Positions 50,801 to 62,700 of a stretch of DNA of 64,000 nucleotides are shown in pieces. The position numbers were made by a program, and so were the translations under genes. Each line of letters opens with the position of its first letter. Within the stretch, counting starts at the first letter, position 1. Below the pieces are notes generated by a model. That model saw only the letters and a list, made by a program, of their open reading frames with translations. It ran no database searches and had not been told where the DNA came from. The stretch lies in the NCBI GenBank assembly GCA_028622995.1, contig JAJQJQ010000008.1, positions 1,364,001-1,428,000 on the forward strand. The letters are read 5' to 3'. This DNA comes from Panagrolaimus kolymaensis. Lineage: Eukaryota > Nematoda > Chromadorea > Rhabditida > Panagrolaimidae.

Positions 50801-53187
50801 TTTGAACTACGGTTCTAAAAAGTCCCTACAAACAATGGCCATATTTTTTTAATTTTCTTTTTAAAAAAAAATATTTTTCGACGAAATAACATCGAAGAAA
50901 GAACTCAAAAAAATAAAAATTATTTAAGTTTGCTTGAACTACGGTTCTAAAAAGTCCCTACAAACAATGGCCATATTTTTTTAATTTTCTTTTTAAAAAA
51001 AAAGTATTCTTTCAATACTAACATCGATGAAAGAACTCAAAAAAATAAAAATTATTTAAGTTTGCTTGAACTACGGTTCTAAAAAGTCCCTACAAACAAT
51101 GGCCATATTTTTTTAATTTTCTTTTTAAAAAAAAAGTATTCTTGCAATACTAACATCGATGAAAGAATTCGAAAAAATAAAAATTATTTAAGTTTGCTAG
51201 AACTACGGTTCTAAAAACTCCCTAAAAACAATAGCCATATTTTTTTAATTTTCTTTTTAAAAAAAAAGTATTCTTGCAATACTAACATCGATGAAAGAAC
51301 TCAAAAAAATAAAAATTATTTAAGTTTGCTTGAACTACGGTTCTAAAAAGTCCCTACAAACAATGGCCATATTTTTTTAATTTTCTTTTTAAAAAAAAAG
51401 TATTCTTGCAATACTAACATCGATGAAAGAACTCGAAAAAATAAAAATTAATTTAGTTTGCTTGAACTACGGTTCTAAAAAGTCCCTACAAACAATTAAA
51501 AAAAAAAAGTATTCTTGCAATATTAACATCGATGAAAGAAATCAAAAAAATAAAAATTATTTAAGTTTGCTTGAACTACGGTTCTAAAAATTCCCTACAA
51601 ACAATAGCCATATTTTTTTAATTTTCTTTTTAAAAAAAAAGTATTCTTGCAATACTAACATCGATGAAAGAACTCGAAAAAATAAAAATTATTTAAGTTT
51701 GTTTGAACTACGGTTCTAAAAAGTCCCTACAAACAATGGCCATATTTTTTTAATTTTCTTTTTAAAAAAAAAGTATTCTTGCAATACTAACATCGATGAA
51801 AGAACTCAAAAAAATAAAAATTATTTAAGTTTGTTTGAACTACGGTTCTAAAAAGTCCCTACAAACAATGGCCATATTTTTTTAATTTTCTTTTTAAAAA
51901 AAAAGTATTCTTGCAATACTAACATCGATGAAAGAACTCAAAAAAATAAAAATTATTTAAGTTTGCTTGAACTACGGTTCTAAAAATTCCCTACAAACAA
52001 TAGCCATATTTTTTTAATTTTCTTTTTAAAAAAAAAGTATTCTTGCAATACTAACATCGATGAAAGAACTCGAAAAAATAAAAATTATTTAAGTTTGTTT
52101 GAACTACGGTTCTAAAAAGTCCCTACAAACAATGGCCATATTTTTTTAATTTTCTTTTTAAAAAAAAAGTATTCTTGCAATACTAACATCGATGAAAGAA
52201 CACGAAAAAATAAAAATTATTTAAGTTTGCTTGAACTACGGTTCTAAAAAGTCCCAACAAACAATGGCCATATTTATTTAATTTTCTTTTTAAAAAAAAG
52301 TATTCTTGCAATACTAACATCGATGAAAGAACTCGAAAAAATAAAAATTATTTAAGTTTGCTTGAACTACGGTTCTAAAAAGTCCCAACAAACAATAGCC
52401 ATATTTTTTTATTTTTCTTTTTAAAAAAAAGTATTCTTGCAATACTAACATCGATGAAAGAACTCGAAAAAATAAAAATTATTTAAGTTTGCTTGAACTA
52501 CGGTTCTAAAAAGTCCCAACAAACAATAGCCATATTTTTTTATTTTTCTTTTTAAAAAAAAGTATTCTTGCAATACTAACATCGATGAAAGAACTCGAAA
52601 AAATAAAAATTATTTAAGTTTGCTTGAACTACGGTTCTAAAAAGTCCCTACAAACAATTAAAAAAAAAAAGTATTCTTGCAATATTAACATCGATGAAAG
52701 AAATCAAAAAAATAAAAATTATTTAAGTTTGCTTGAACTACGGTTCTAAAAATTCCCTACAAACAATAGCCATATTTTTTTAATTTTCTTTTTAAAAAAA
52801 AAGTATTCTTGCAATACTAACATCGATGAAAGAACTCGAAAAAATAAAAATTATTTAAGTTTGTTTGAACTACGGTTCTAAAAAGTCCCTACAAACAATG
52901 GCCATATTTTTTTAATTTTCTTTTTAAAAAAAAAGTATTCTTGCAATACTAACATCGATGAAAGAACTCAAAAAAATAAAAATTATTTAAGTTTGTTTGA
53001 ACTACGGTTCTAAAAAGTCCCTACAAACAATGGCCATATTTTTTTAATTTTCTTTTTAAAAAAAAAGTATTCTTGCAATACTAACATCGATGAAAGAACT
53101 CAAAAAAATAAAAATTATTTAAGTTTGCTTGAACTACGGTTCTAAAAATTCCCTACAAACAATAGCCATATTTTTTTAATTTTCTTT

Positions 53188-53191
53188 TTAA
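53188..53191. repeat. left TTAA target-site duplication of the piggyBac element
   Basis: TTAA directly flanks the element's left end, matching TTAA at 56739-56742. Removing the element and one TTAA restores a normal T-tract/A-tract satellite junction. Confidence 0.95.
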
Positions 53192-53731
53192 CACTCGGAC
53201 GGCGGATTGGTACAAACGGTGCAGATTGTAGCCCTGGATTTGGGGAATTTATTCCTCAGCGCAGATTTCAGAAATCGATGTTCTGGAAAAAGTTGTCCCA
53301 GCGCGAATGTTCAGAATGCATTTTTATCTTCTATAGCGGCATATAGCTATTTTTTTATTGACAAAAAATATAAATGTTTTTTGCATTCATAAGCTGAGAA
53401 TCTCTAGTTTATTATGTACTCAAAATATAATTAAAAATTTGAACTTAAAAAAATAATTTCCTTTATCAAACAATAATGGTCCCGAAACGAAATTTTTTAA
53501 CGTATGCAAATTTTTCTGGACATCTCGATCGAAGAATTTTTCATAGAGGCCATATTAATCACCAGAATCTCTAGTATTTTTGGGTATATAATGTTCGTTG
53601 GGTAAGCAATCAAAAGTCCTCTATTTCATAGCAAAATGTATGCGGCATGCTTTTGCGATTATGGTAATTTATCGTTTTTTTCAAAAGTTTTTATTTATAT
53701 TTTATTTTTATACATTGTAAAAACATTTTTT
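53192..53731 (+). repeat. left terminal inverted repeat, 540 bp
   Basis: Reverse complement of 56199-56738, with no mismatch found by eye and equal lengths. The outer 60 or so bases are GC-richer than the rest. A 12-bp AGAATCTCTAGT is repeated inside at 53397-53408 and 53564-53575 and could be a transposase-binding repeat. A 61-codon frame in it is mirrored in the right repeat and is not a gene. Confidence 0.93.
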
Positions 53732-53972
53732 TCATTGCATTTTTATCATCTATTATTATTATTATTAATAAGGTCGAATCTTTTACTGCGCCAAAGGTTA
53801 TTCTTTTCTTCTTCAAAAAGGTTTTGAAGGCGCAATTGTTGTCATTCACACTTTTTTCAAAGGGCAATGAATTTTTTAGATTCAAAAAATTTTCTCAATT
53901 CATTTCCTTTTTTCATATTCATTCTTTATTCAGATTTTGCTTTGATTTTGCTTCGCATTTTTTATTTTAACT

Positions 53973-56186
53973 ATGACTGAAAAAAGAGGTTTTGATTCAA
54001 GTCGTCAAAGTGATGAAGAAGAAAACCCTTTTGAACCTTCTGCTTCTAGAATTCGTCCTGAATATGATAGCGAGGTATTTTTTTGTTTATTTTTTTTCTT
54101 TTGTTTTTGAAAACTTTTATTATGTAGAAAGATTTTGATACTTCTGATGATGAAGATTATGTTGAGGAACAAGAAGACGAAGAATTTATCGCTAATGAAT
54201 TTAATGAGGAAGACAATCGTCGTTTTCTTCAAACAACAAACATTGTTCCAGCCCGAAAAAGAAACTATAATAATTCTTGGACTATTCAGCATCCTGAACA
54301 AGTGGAAAATGATTTTACTTTTGAAATTCCCGAATCATCAAGTACCTTTGCTTCAGAAAAGGACGCTTTTGATGCAATGATTTCTGATGGGATAATTAAT
54401 TTGTAAGCAATTTTTTAATTGAAATTTTTCACCTCCCTTGTTATCTTTAGAATTGTTCAAGGAACAAATTTCGGTTTACAAAAAATTGCACGTAAATTCA
54501 AAAGAGAAAGTAAAAACACCCATGATGTAAAAAATACAAATCCAACAGAAATTCGTGCTCTTATTGGCTTGTGGTTGAAACTAGGAATTATGAATTATAA
54601 TAATTCTTCCGTTGATGAAATTTTTTCAACAAAAAAATCTTCTTCTCTTGGTAAGGGTATTCGCATTTTTTTTTGTAATAAATTAGAGTTTTCAGATGCC
54701 CACTTAGTTTTTTCGAAGGATAGATATAAATTTTTGATGAGATGCCTACGTTTTGACTTCAAACCCGACCGAAAGAAAAATGATGATGGGAGTTATGAAG
54801 ATAAATTTGTTCACCTCCGTGCTGTTTATGACATTTTCAATAGAAATCTCGAAGAATATTACAAACCAGGAGAGTATTTGACAGTCGATGAAACTTTGGT
54901 TCATTTCCGCGGAAGATGTAATTTTCGAATGTTTATCCCATCAAAAGCAGCAAAATATGGTATCAAGATTTTCAACATAGTCGACCCAAAAACAAAGTTT
55001 TTGTGTAAGAGCGAAGTTTATCTGGGTAAAAATAACCATGGAATTGATGGCCCTTTTGGAGAAGGAGTAAGTAAAAATTATTTCTTTCTAAATATAAAAA
55101 ACAAATCTTTTAGATTGTTCTCAAATTAGCATCCAATTATTTATCCACTGGAAGAACAATTGTCACCGATAATTTTTTTACATCACCTCAATTAGGAAAT
55201 ATTTTATGGAACTCTAAAACTCATCTCTTAGGGACAGTTCGCAAAAATCGTCATGGCATTCCAGATGATTTTGTAAGAGAAAAATCTGAAGTATGTTTAC
55301 CTTACTTTTTATAAATTCATAAATAAACCATATTTTGTAGGTTTCGGATGTTAAATATGTCTTTCGAGAAAAAGAAACTTTACTTAGCTTCCAATCTAAA
55401 GCAACTAAACAAGTTTTTTTGTATTCAACGAAACATCATTCGATTCAAAAAGCCCGCAATGAAAAACCCCTTATTATTCACGAGTACAATAAAATGAAAT
55501 GTGGAGTTGATATGCATGATGAAATGGTTGTCAATTATTCTTTTTCTCCTCCAGTCAATCGGTGGCCTGTGCGAGTTTTCATGCATACCATTGATACTGC
55601 AGCTCTAAATGCATCAGTCCTTTTTAACAATAGTGCAAACCGCAGAGAGTTTTTGAACAACTTATCTGATCAACTTATGAAAGATCAAAAAGAAATCAAA
55701 GAATCTGGAAATTTCTGGTTGACAAAAAAATATGAAACTATTGAAGGATTACAAGAAGAGTAAATTATTATTTGATTTTGATTTAGAAATTAATTTTCTC
55801 GTTTTAGTATTCGACAAAAAGTTCTTGGACACCAAAAATCGACTCAAAATAGATGTAAAGTTTGTACAAAAATAGGTCGAGATTATAACAATTGTGAAGT
55901 ATGCAACGCCCCTATTTGTAATGAACATTTGATTACAATCTGTGTCAATTGCCATGGGAAATCTTCGGCGATGGAAAATGTTCAACCAATTCCTCTTGAT
56001 CAACGACAAACAAGAAGTTCAGCAAGGGATCTAAAAGGAGGAACTTGTAAATATTGTACAATCAAAAGTAATTATCACTGCCAACTTTGTCTTGGAGTAA
56101 TTTGCTCTAAACATCAATCGAAAAAGAATCCAAAATTTTGTGAAGCTTGTTTTAATAATCCAGGTGTTATTTCGGGTAGATTGTAA
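53973..56186 (+). CDS. piggyBac transposase (DDE_Tnp_1_7 type), 655 residues, six exons
   Basis: Exons: 53973-54074, 54128-54402, 54451-55066, 55114-55290, 55341-55759, 55808-56186. Introns are 47-53 bp, all GT..AG, and all phases agree. The N terminus is highly acidic (DDEDYVEEQEDEE), as is common in piggyBac proteins. The catalytic aspartates are visible: D272 in LTVDETLVHFRGR, D350 in IVTDNFFTS, and D447 with D450 in KCGVDMHDE. Their spacing closely matches the D268, D346, D447 and D450 reported for the cabbage looper enzyme. The C terminus has two consecutive cysteine-rich modules (residues 546-578 and 610-644), each C-x2-C-x7/9-C-x2-C-x4-C-x2-H-x4/8-C-x2-C, where one such domain is usual. 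The enzyme would cut and rejoin DNA at TTAA in the nucleus. An AATAAA overlaps the stop codon. Confidence 0.95.
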
Positions 56187-56190
56187 TAAA
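56185..56190 (+). terminator. candidate polyadenylation signal of the transposase gene
   Basis: AATAAA overlaps the last two bases of the TAA stop (56184-56186). Similar AT-rich hexamers follow inside the right inverted repeat. Signals this close to the stop are plausible in compact genes but are also easily found by chance here. Confidence 0.35.
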
Positions 56191-56198
56191 TATAATTT

Positions 56199-56738
56199 AA
56201 AAAATGTTTTTACAATGTATAAAAATAAAATATAAATAAAAACTTTTGAAAAAAACGATAAATTACCATAATCGCAAAAGCATGCCGCATACATTTTGCT
56301 ATGAAATAGAGGACTTTTGATTGCTTACCCAACGAACATTATATACCCAAAAATACTAGAGATTCTGGTGATTAATATGGCCTCTATGAAAAATTCTTCG
56401 ATCGAGATGTCCAGAAAAATTTGCATACGTTAAAAAATTTCGTTTCGGGACCATTATTGTTTGATAAAGGAAATTATTTTTTTAAGTTCAAATTTTTAAT
56501 TATATTTTGAGTACATAATAAACTAGAGATTCTCAGCTTATGAATGCAAAAAACATTTATATTTTTTGTCAATAAAAAAATAGCTATATGCCGCTATAGA
56601 AGATAAAAATGCATTCTGAACATTCGCGCTGGGACAACTTTTTCCAGAACATCGATTTCTGAAATCTGCGCTGAGGAATAAATTCCCCAAATCCAGGGCT
56701 ACAATCTGCACCGTTTGTACCAATCCGCCGTCCGAGTG
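56199..56738 (-). repeat. right terminal inverted repeat, 540 bp
   Basis: Mirror of 53192-53731, including the two internal AGAATCTCTAGT repeats. The inner boundary follows the shared run of six T/A bases, where the left copy continues with CATTGC and the right with a different sequence. Confidence 0.93.
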
Positions 56739-56742
56739 TTAA
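56739..56742. repeat. right TTAA target-site duplication
   Basis: TTAA directly after the element's right end, followed at once by the A-tract and GTATTC box of a satellite monomer. Confidence 0.95.
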
Positions 56743-59700
56743 AAAAAAAGTATTCTTGCAATACTAACATCGATGAAAGAACTCGAAAAAATAAAAATTA
56801 TTTAAGTTTGTTTGAACTACGGTTCTAAAAAGTCCCTACAAACAATGGCCATATTTTTTTAATTTTCTTTTTAAAAAAAAAGTATTCTTGCAATACTAAC
56901 ATCGATGAAAGAACTCAAAAAAATAAAAATTATTTAAGTTTGCTTGAACTACGGTTCTAAAAATTCCCTACAAACAATAGCCATATTTTTTTAATTTTCT
57001 TTTTAAAAAAAAAGTATTCTTGCAATACTAACATCGATGAAAGAACTCGAAAAAATAAAAATTATTTAAGTTTGTTTGAACTACGGTTCTAAAAAGTCCC
57101 TACAAACAATGGCCATATTTTTTTAATTTTCTTTTTAAAAAAAAAGTATTCTTGCAATACTAACATCGATGAAAGAACACGAAAAAATAAAAATTATTTA
57201 AGTTTGCTTGAACTACGGTTCTAAAAAGTCCCAACAAACAATGGCCATATTTATTTAATTTTCTTTTTAAAAAAAAGTATTCTTGCAATACTAACATCGA
57301 TGAAAGAACTCGAAAAAATAAAAATTATTTAAGTTTGCTTGAACTACGGTTCTAAAAAGTCCCAACAAACAATAGCCATATTTTTTTATTTTTCTTTTTA
57401 AAAAAAAGTATTCTTGCAATACTAACATCGATGAAAGAACTCGAAAAAATAAAAATTATTTAAGTTTGCTTGAACTACGGTTCTAAAAAGTCCCAACAAA
57501 CAATAGCCATATTTTTTTATTTTTCTTTTTAAAAAAAAGTATTCTTGCAATACTAACATCGATGAAAGAACTCGAAAAAATAAAAATTATTTAAGTTTGC
57601 TTGAACTACGGTTCTAAAAAGTCCCAACAAACAATAGCCATATTTTTTTATTTTTCTTTTTAAAAAAAAGTATTCTTGCAATACTAACATCGATGAAAGA
57701 ACTCGAAAAAATAAAAATTATTTAAGTTTGCTTGAACTACGGTTCTAAAAAGTCCCAACAAACAATAGCCATATTTTTTTATTTTTCTTTTTAAAAAAAA
57801 GTATTCTTGCAATACTAACATCGATGAAAGAACTCGAAAAAATAAAAATTATTTAAGTTTGCTTGAACTACGGTTCTAAAAAGTCCCAACAAACAATAGC
57901 CATATTTTTTTATTTTTCTTTTTAAAAAAAAGTATTCTTGCAATACTAACATCGATGAAAGAACTCGAAAAAATAAAAATTATTTAAGTTTGCTTGAACT
58001 ACGGTTCTAAAAAGTCCCAACAAACAATAGTTATATTTTTTTATTTTTCTTTTTAAAAAAAAATATTTTTCTACGAAATAACATCGATGAAGGAACACGA
58101 AAAAATAAAAATTATTTAAGTTTGCTTGAACTACGGTTCTAAAAAGTCCCAACAAACAATAGCCATATTTTTTTATTTTTCTTTTTAAAAAAAAGTATTC
58201 TTGCAATACTAACATCGATGAAAGAACTCGAAAAAATAAAAATTATTTAAGTTTGCTTGAACTACGGTTCTAAAAAGTCCCAACAAACAATAGCCATATT
58301 TTTTTATTTTTCTTTTTAAAAAAAAGTATTCTTGCAATACTAACATCGATGAAAGAACTCGAAAAAATAAAAATTATTTAAGTTTGCTTGAACTACGGTT
58401 CTAAAAAGTCCCAACAAAGAATAGCCATATTTTTTTATTTTTCTTTTTAAAAAAAAGTATTCTTGCAATACTAACATCGATGAAAGAACTCAAAAAAATA
58501 AAAATTATTTAAGTTTGTTTGAACTACGGTTCTAAAAAGTCCCTACAAACAATTAAAAAAAAATATTTTTCGACGAAATAACATCGATGAAAGAACACGA
58601 AAAAATAAAAATTATTTAAGTTTGCTTGAACTACGGTTCTAAAAAGTCCCAACAAACAATGGCCATATTTATTTAATTTTCTTTTTAAAAAAAAGTATTC
58701 TTGCAATACTAACATCGATGAAAGAACTCGAAAAAATAAAAATTATTTAAGTTTGCTTGAACTACGGTTCTAAAAAGTCCCAACAAACAATGGCCATATT
58801 TTTTTATTTTTCTTTTTAAAAAAAAGTATTCTTGCAATACTAACATCGATGAAAGAACTCGAAAAAATAAAAATTATTTAAGTTTGCTTGAACTACGGTT
58901 CTAAAAAGTCCCAACAAACAATAGCCATATTTTTTTATTTTTCTTTTTAAAAAAAAGTATTCTTGCAATACTAACATCGATGAAAGAACTCGAAAAAATA
59001 AAAATTATTTAAGTTTGCTTGAACTACGGTTCTAAAAAGTCCCAACAAACAATGGCCATATTTTTTTTATTTTCTTTTTAAAAAAAATTATTCTTGCAAT
59101 ACTAACAACGATGAAAGAACTCGAAAAAATAAAAATTATTTAAGTTTGCTTAAACTACGGTTCTAAAAAGTCCCAACAAACAATGGCCATATTTTTTTAA
59201 TTTTCTTTTTAAAAAAAAGTATTCTTGCAATACTAACATCGATGAAAGAACTCGAAAAAATAAAAATTATTTAAGTTTGTTTGAACTACGGTTCTAAAAA
59301 GTCCCTACAAACAATTAAAAAAAAATATTTTTCTACGAAATAACATCGATGAAAGAACACGAAAAAATAAAAATTATTTAAGTTTGCTTGAACTACGGTT
59401 CTAAAAAGTCCCAACAAACAATAGCCATATTTTTTTATTTTTCTTTTTAAAAAAAAGTATTCTTGCAATACTAACATCGATGAAAGAACTCGAAAAAATA
59501 AAAATTATTTAAGTTTGCTTGAACTACGGTTCTAAACAGTCCCAACAAACAATAGCCATATTTTTTTATTTTTCTTTTTAAAAAAAAGTATTCTTGCAAT
59601 ACTAACATCGATGAAAGAACTCGAAAAAATAAAAATTATTTAAGTTTGCTTGAACTACGGTTCTAAAAAGTCCCAACAAACAATAGCCATATTTTTTTAT

Positions 59701-62700
59701 TTTTCTTTTTAAAAAAAAATATTTTTCTACGAAATAACATCGATGAAGGAACACGAAAAAATAAAAATTATTTAAGTTTGCTTGAACTACGGTTCTAAAA
59801 AGTCCCAACAAACAATAGCCATATTTTTTTATTTTTCTTTTTAAAAAAAAGTATTCTTGCAATACTAACATCGATGAAAGAACTCGAAAAAATAAAAATT
59901 ATTTAAGTTTGCTTGAACTACGGTTCTAAAAAGTCCCTACAAACAATTAAAAAAAAATATTTTTCGACGAAATAACATCGATGAAAGAACACGAAAAAAT
60001 AAAAATTATTTAAGTTTGCTTGAACTACGGTTCTAAAAAGTCCCAACAAACAATGGCCATATTTATTTAATTTTCTTTTTAAAAAAAAGTATTCTTGCAA
60101 TACTAACATCGATGAAAGAACTCGAAAAAATAAAAATTATTTAAGTTTGCTTGAACTACGGTTCTAAAAAGTCCCAACAAACAATAGCCATATTTTTTTA
60201 TTTTTCTTTTTAAAAAAAAGTATTCTTGCAATACTAACATCGATGAAAGAACTCGAAAAAATAAAAATTATTTAAGTTTGCTTGAACTACGGTTCTAAAA
60301 AGTCCCAACAAACAATGGCCATATTTTTTTATTTTTCTTTTTAAAAAAAAGTATTCTTGCAATACTAACATCGATGAAAGAACTCGAAAAAATAAAAATT
60401 ATTTAAGTTTGCTTGAACTACGGTTCTAAAAAGTCCCAACAAACAATAGCCATATTTTTTTATTTTTCTTTTTAAAAAAAAGTATTCTTGCAATACTAAC
60501 ATCGATGAAAGAACTCGAAAAAATAAAAATTATTTAAGTTTGCTTGAACTACGGTTCTAAAAAGTCCCAACAAACAATAGCCATATTTTTTTATTTTTCT
60601 GTTTAAAAAAAAGTATTCTTGCAATACTAACATCGATGAAAGAACTCGAAAAAATAAAAATTATTTAAGTTTGCTTGAACTACGGTTCTAAAAAGTCCCA
60701 ACAAACAATGGCCATATTTATTTAATTTTCTTTTTAAAAAAAAGTATTCTTGCAATACTAACATCGATGAAAGAACTCGAAAAAATAAAAATTATTTAAG
60801 TTTGCTTGAACTACGGTTCTAAAAAGTCCCAACAAACAATAGCCATATTTTTTTATTTTTCTTTTTAAAAAAAAGTATTCTTGCAATACTAACATCGATG
60901 AAAGAACTCGAAAAAATAAAAATTATTTAAGTTTGCTTGAACTACGGTTCTAAAAAGTCCCAACAAACAATAGCCATATTTTTTTATTTTTCTTTTTAAA
61001 AAAAAGTATTCTTGCAATACTAACATCGATGAAAGAACTCGAAAAAATAAAAATTATTTAAGTTTGCTTGAACTACGGTTCTAAAAAGTCCCAACAAACA
61101 ATAGCCATATTTTTTTATTTTTCTGTTTAAAAAAAAGTATTCTTGCAATACTAACATCGATGAAAGAACTCGAAAAAATAAAAATTATTTAAGTTTGCTT
61201 GAACTACGGTTCTAAAAAGTCCCAACAAACAATGGCCATATTTTTTTATTTTTCTTTTTAAAAAAAAGTATTCTTGCAATACTAACATCGATGAAAGAAC
61301 TCGAAAAAATAAAAATTATTTAAGTTTGCTTGAACTACGGTTCTAAAAAGTCCCAACAAACAATGGCCATATTTATTTAATTTTCTTTTTAAAAAAAAGT
61401 ATTCTTGCAATACTAACATCGATGAAAGAACTCGAAAAAATAAAAATTATTTAAGTTTGCTTGAACTACGGTTCTAAAAAGTCCCAACAAACAATAGCCA
61501 TATTTTTTTATTTTTCTTTTTAAAAAAAAGTATTCTTGCAATACTAACATCGATGAAAGAACTCGAAAAAATAAAAATTATTTAAGTTTGCTTGAACTAC
61601 GGTTCTAAAAAGTCCCAACAAACAATGGCCATATTTTTTTATTTTTCTTTTTAAAAAAAAGTATTCTTGCAATACTAACATCGATGAAAGAACTCGAAAA
61701 AATAAAAATTATTTAAGTTTGTTTGAACTACGGTTCTAAAAAGTCCCTACAAACAATGGCCATATTTTTTTAATTTTCTTTTTAAAAAAAAAGTATTCTT
61801 GCAATACTAACATCGATGAAAGAACTCAAAAAAATAAAAATTATTTAAGTTTGCTTGAACTACGGTTCTAAAAATTCCCTACAAACAATAGCCATATTTT
61901 TTTAATTTTCTTTTTAAAAAAAAAGTATTCTTGCAATACTAACATCGATGAAAGAACTCGAAAAAATAAAAATTATTTAAGTTTGTTTGAACTACGGTTC
62001 TAAAAAGTCCCTACAAACAATGGCCATATTTTTTTAATTTTCTTTTTAAAAAAAAAGTATTCTTGCAATACTAACATCGATGAAAGAACACGAAAAAATA
62101 AAAATTATTTAAGTTTGCTTGAACTACGGTTCTAAAAAGTCCCAACAAACAATGGCCATATTTATTTAATTTTCTTTTTAAAAAAAAGTATTCTTGCAAT
62201 ACTAACATCGATGAAAGAACTCGAAAAAATAAAAATTATTTAAGTTTGCTTGAACTACGGTTCTAAAAAGTCCCAACAAACAATAGCCATATTTTTTTAT
62301 TTTTCTTTTTAAAAAAAAGTATTCTTGCAATACTAACATCGATGAAAGAACTCGAAAAAATAAAAATTATTTAAGTTTGCTTGAACTACGGTTCTAAAAA
62401 GTCCCAACAAACAATAGCCATATTTTTTTATTTTTCTTTTTAAAAAAAAGTATTCTTGCAATACTAACATCGATGAAAGAACTCGAAAAAATAAAAATTA
62501 TTTAAGTTTGCTTGAACTACGGTTCTAAAAAGTCCCTACAAACAATTAAAAAAAAAAAGTATTCTTGCAATATTAACATCGATGAAAGAAATCAAAAAAA
62601 TAAAAATTATTTAAGTTTGCTTGAACTACGGTTCTAAAAATTCCCTACAAACAATAGCCATATTTTTTTAATTTTCTTTTTAAAAAAAAAGTATTCTTGC

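Larger units (their letters stand above)
13601..53187 (+). repeat. main satellite array, about 39.6 kb, head to tail
   Basis: One repeating sequence, always in the same orientation. The long monomer (131-132 bp) contains, in order: a GTATTCTTGCAATACTAAC box, CATCGATG, GAAAGAACTC, an A-rich stretch, ATTTAAGTTTGCTTGAAC, TACGGTTCTAAAAAGTCCC, ACAAACAATGGCC, then a T-tract running into an A-tract. The short monomer (107-109 bp) lacks the GGCCAT-plus-T-tract segment. A sub-family replaces the GTATTC box with TATTTTTCTACGAAATAAC or TATTTTTCGACGAAATAAC. Diagnostic variants (GCTTG/GTTTG, AAATTCCC/AAGTCCC, ATGGCC/ATAGCC, CATATATG for CATCGATG) recur in ordered series, showing higher-order units. Roughly 310 monomers by length. 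No genes: the recurring 63-codon minus-strand frames arise only where a short monomer precedes a long one. Confidence 0.98.
53192..56738 (+). mobile_element. complete piggyBac-superfamily DNA transposon, 3547 bp
   Basis: Bounded by TTAA duplications and 540-bp terminal inverted repeats starting CACTCGGACGGCGG. It contains one six-exon transposase gene on the plus strand. Between the left inverted repeat and the ATG (53732-53972) lies a short AT-rich leader with an ATT microsatellite near 53750 and no other gene. The right inverted repeat begins 12 bases after the stop codon. Intact ends, an apparently intact gene and inverted repeats that look identical point to a young, probably autonomous element. 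piggyBac elements move by TTAA-specific cut and paste. Most described members have short terminal inverted repeats; the long ones here are unusual. Confidence 0.95.

Noticed and set aside
13601..53187. Telomeric repeats or a Helitron/rolling-circle origin for the array
   Set aside because: No short telomere-type repeat is present, and no hairpin plus CTRR-type end or replication-helicase gene was found.
53207..53392. 61-codon frame (MVQTVQIVALDL...) and its mirror at 56538-56723
   Set aside because: Both lie wholly inside the 540-bp inverted repeats of the transposon and are the same sequence read inward from each end. No evidence of a second transposon gene.
54005..54301. 98-codon minus-strand frame
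   Set aside because: Antisense shadow of transposase exons 1 and 2. The plus strand has catalytic motifs and consistent splicing.
37995..60109. Many near-identical 63-89 codon minus-strand open frames (MLVLQEYFFLKRK...)
   Set aside because: They appear only where a short satellite monomer precedes a long one and follow the repeat exactly. They lack a promoter, splice context or independent conservation. They are chance frames in satellite DNA.
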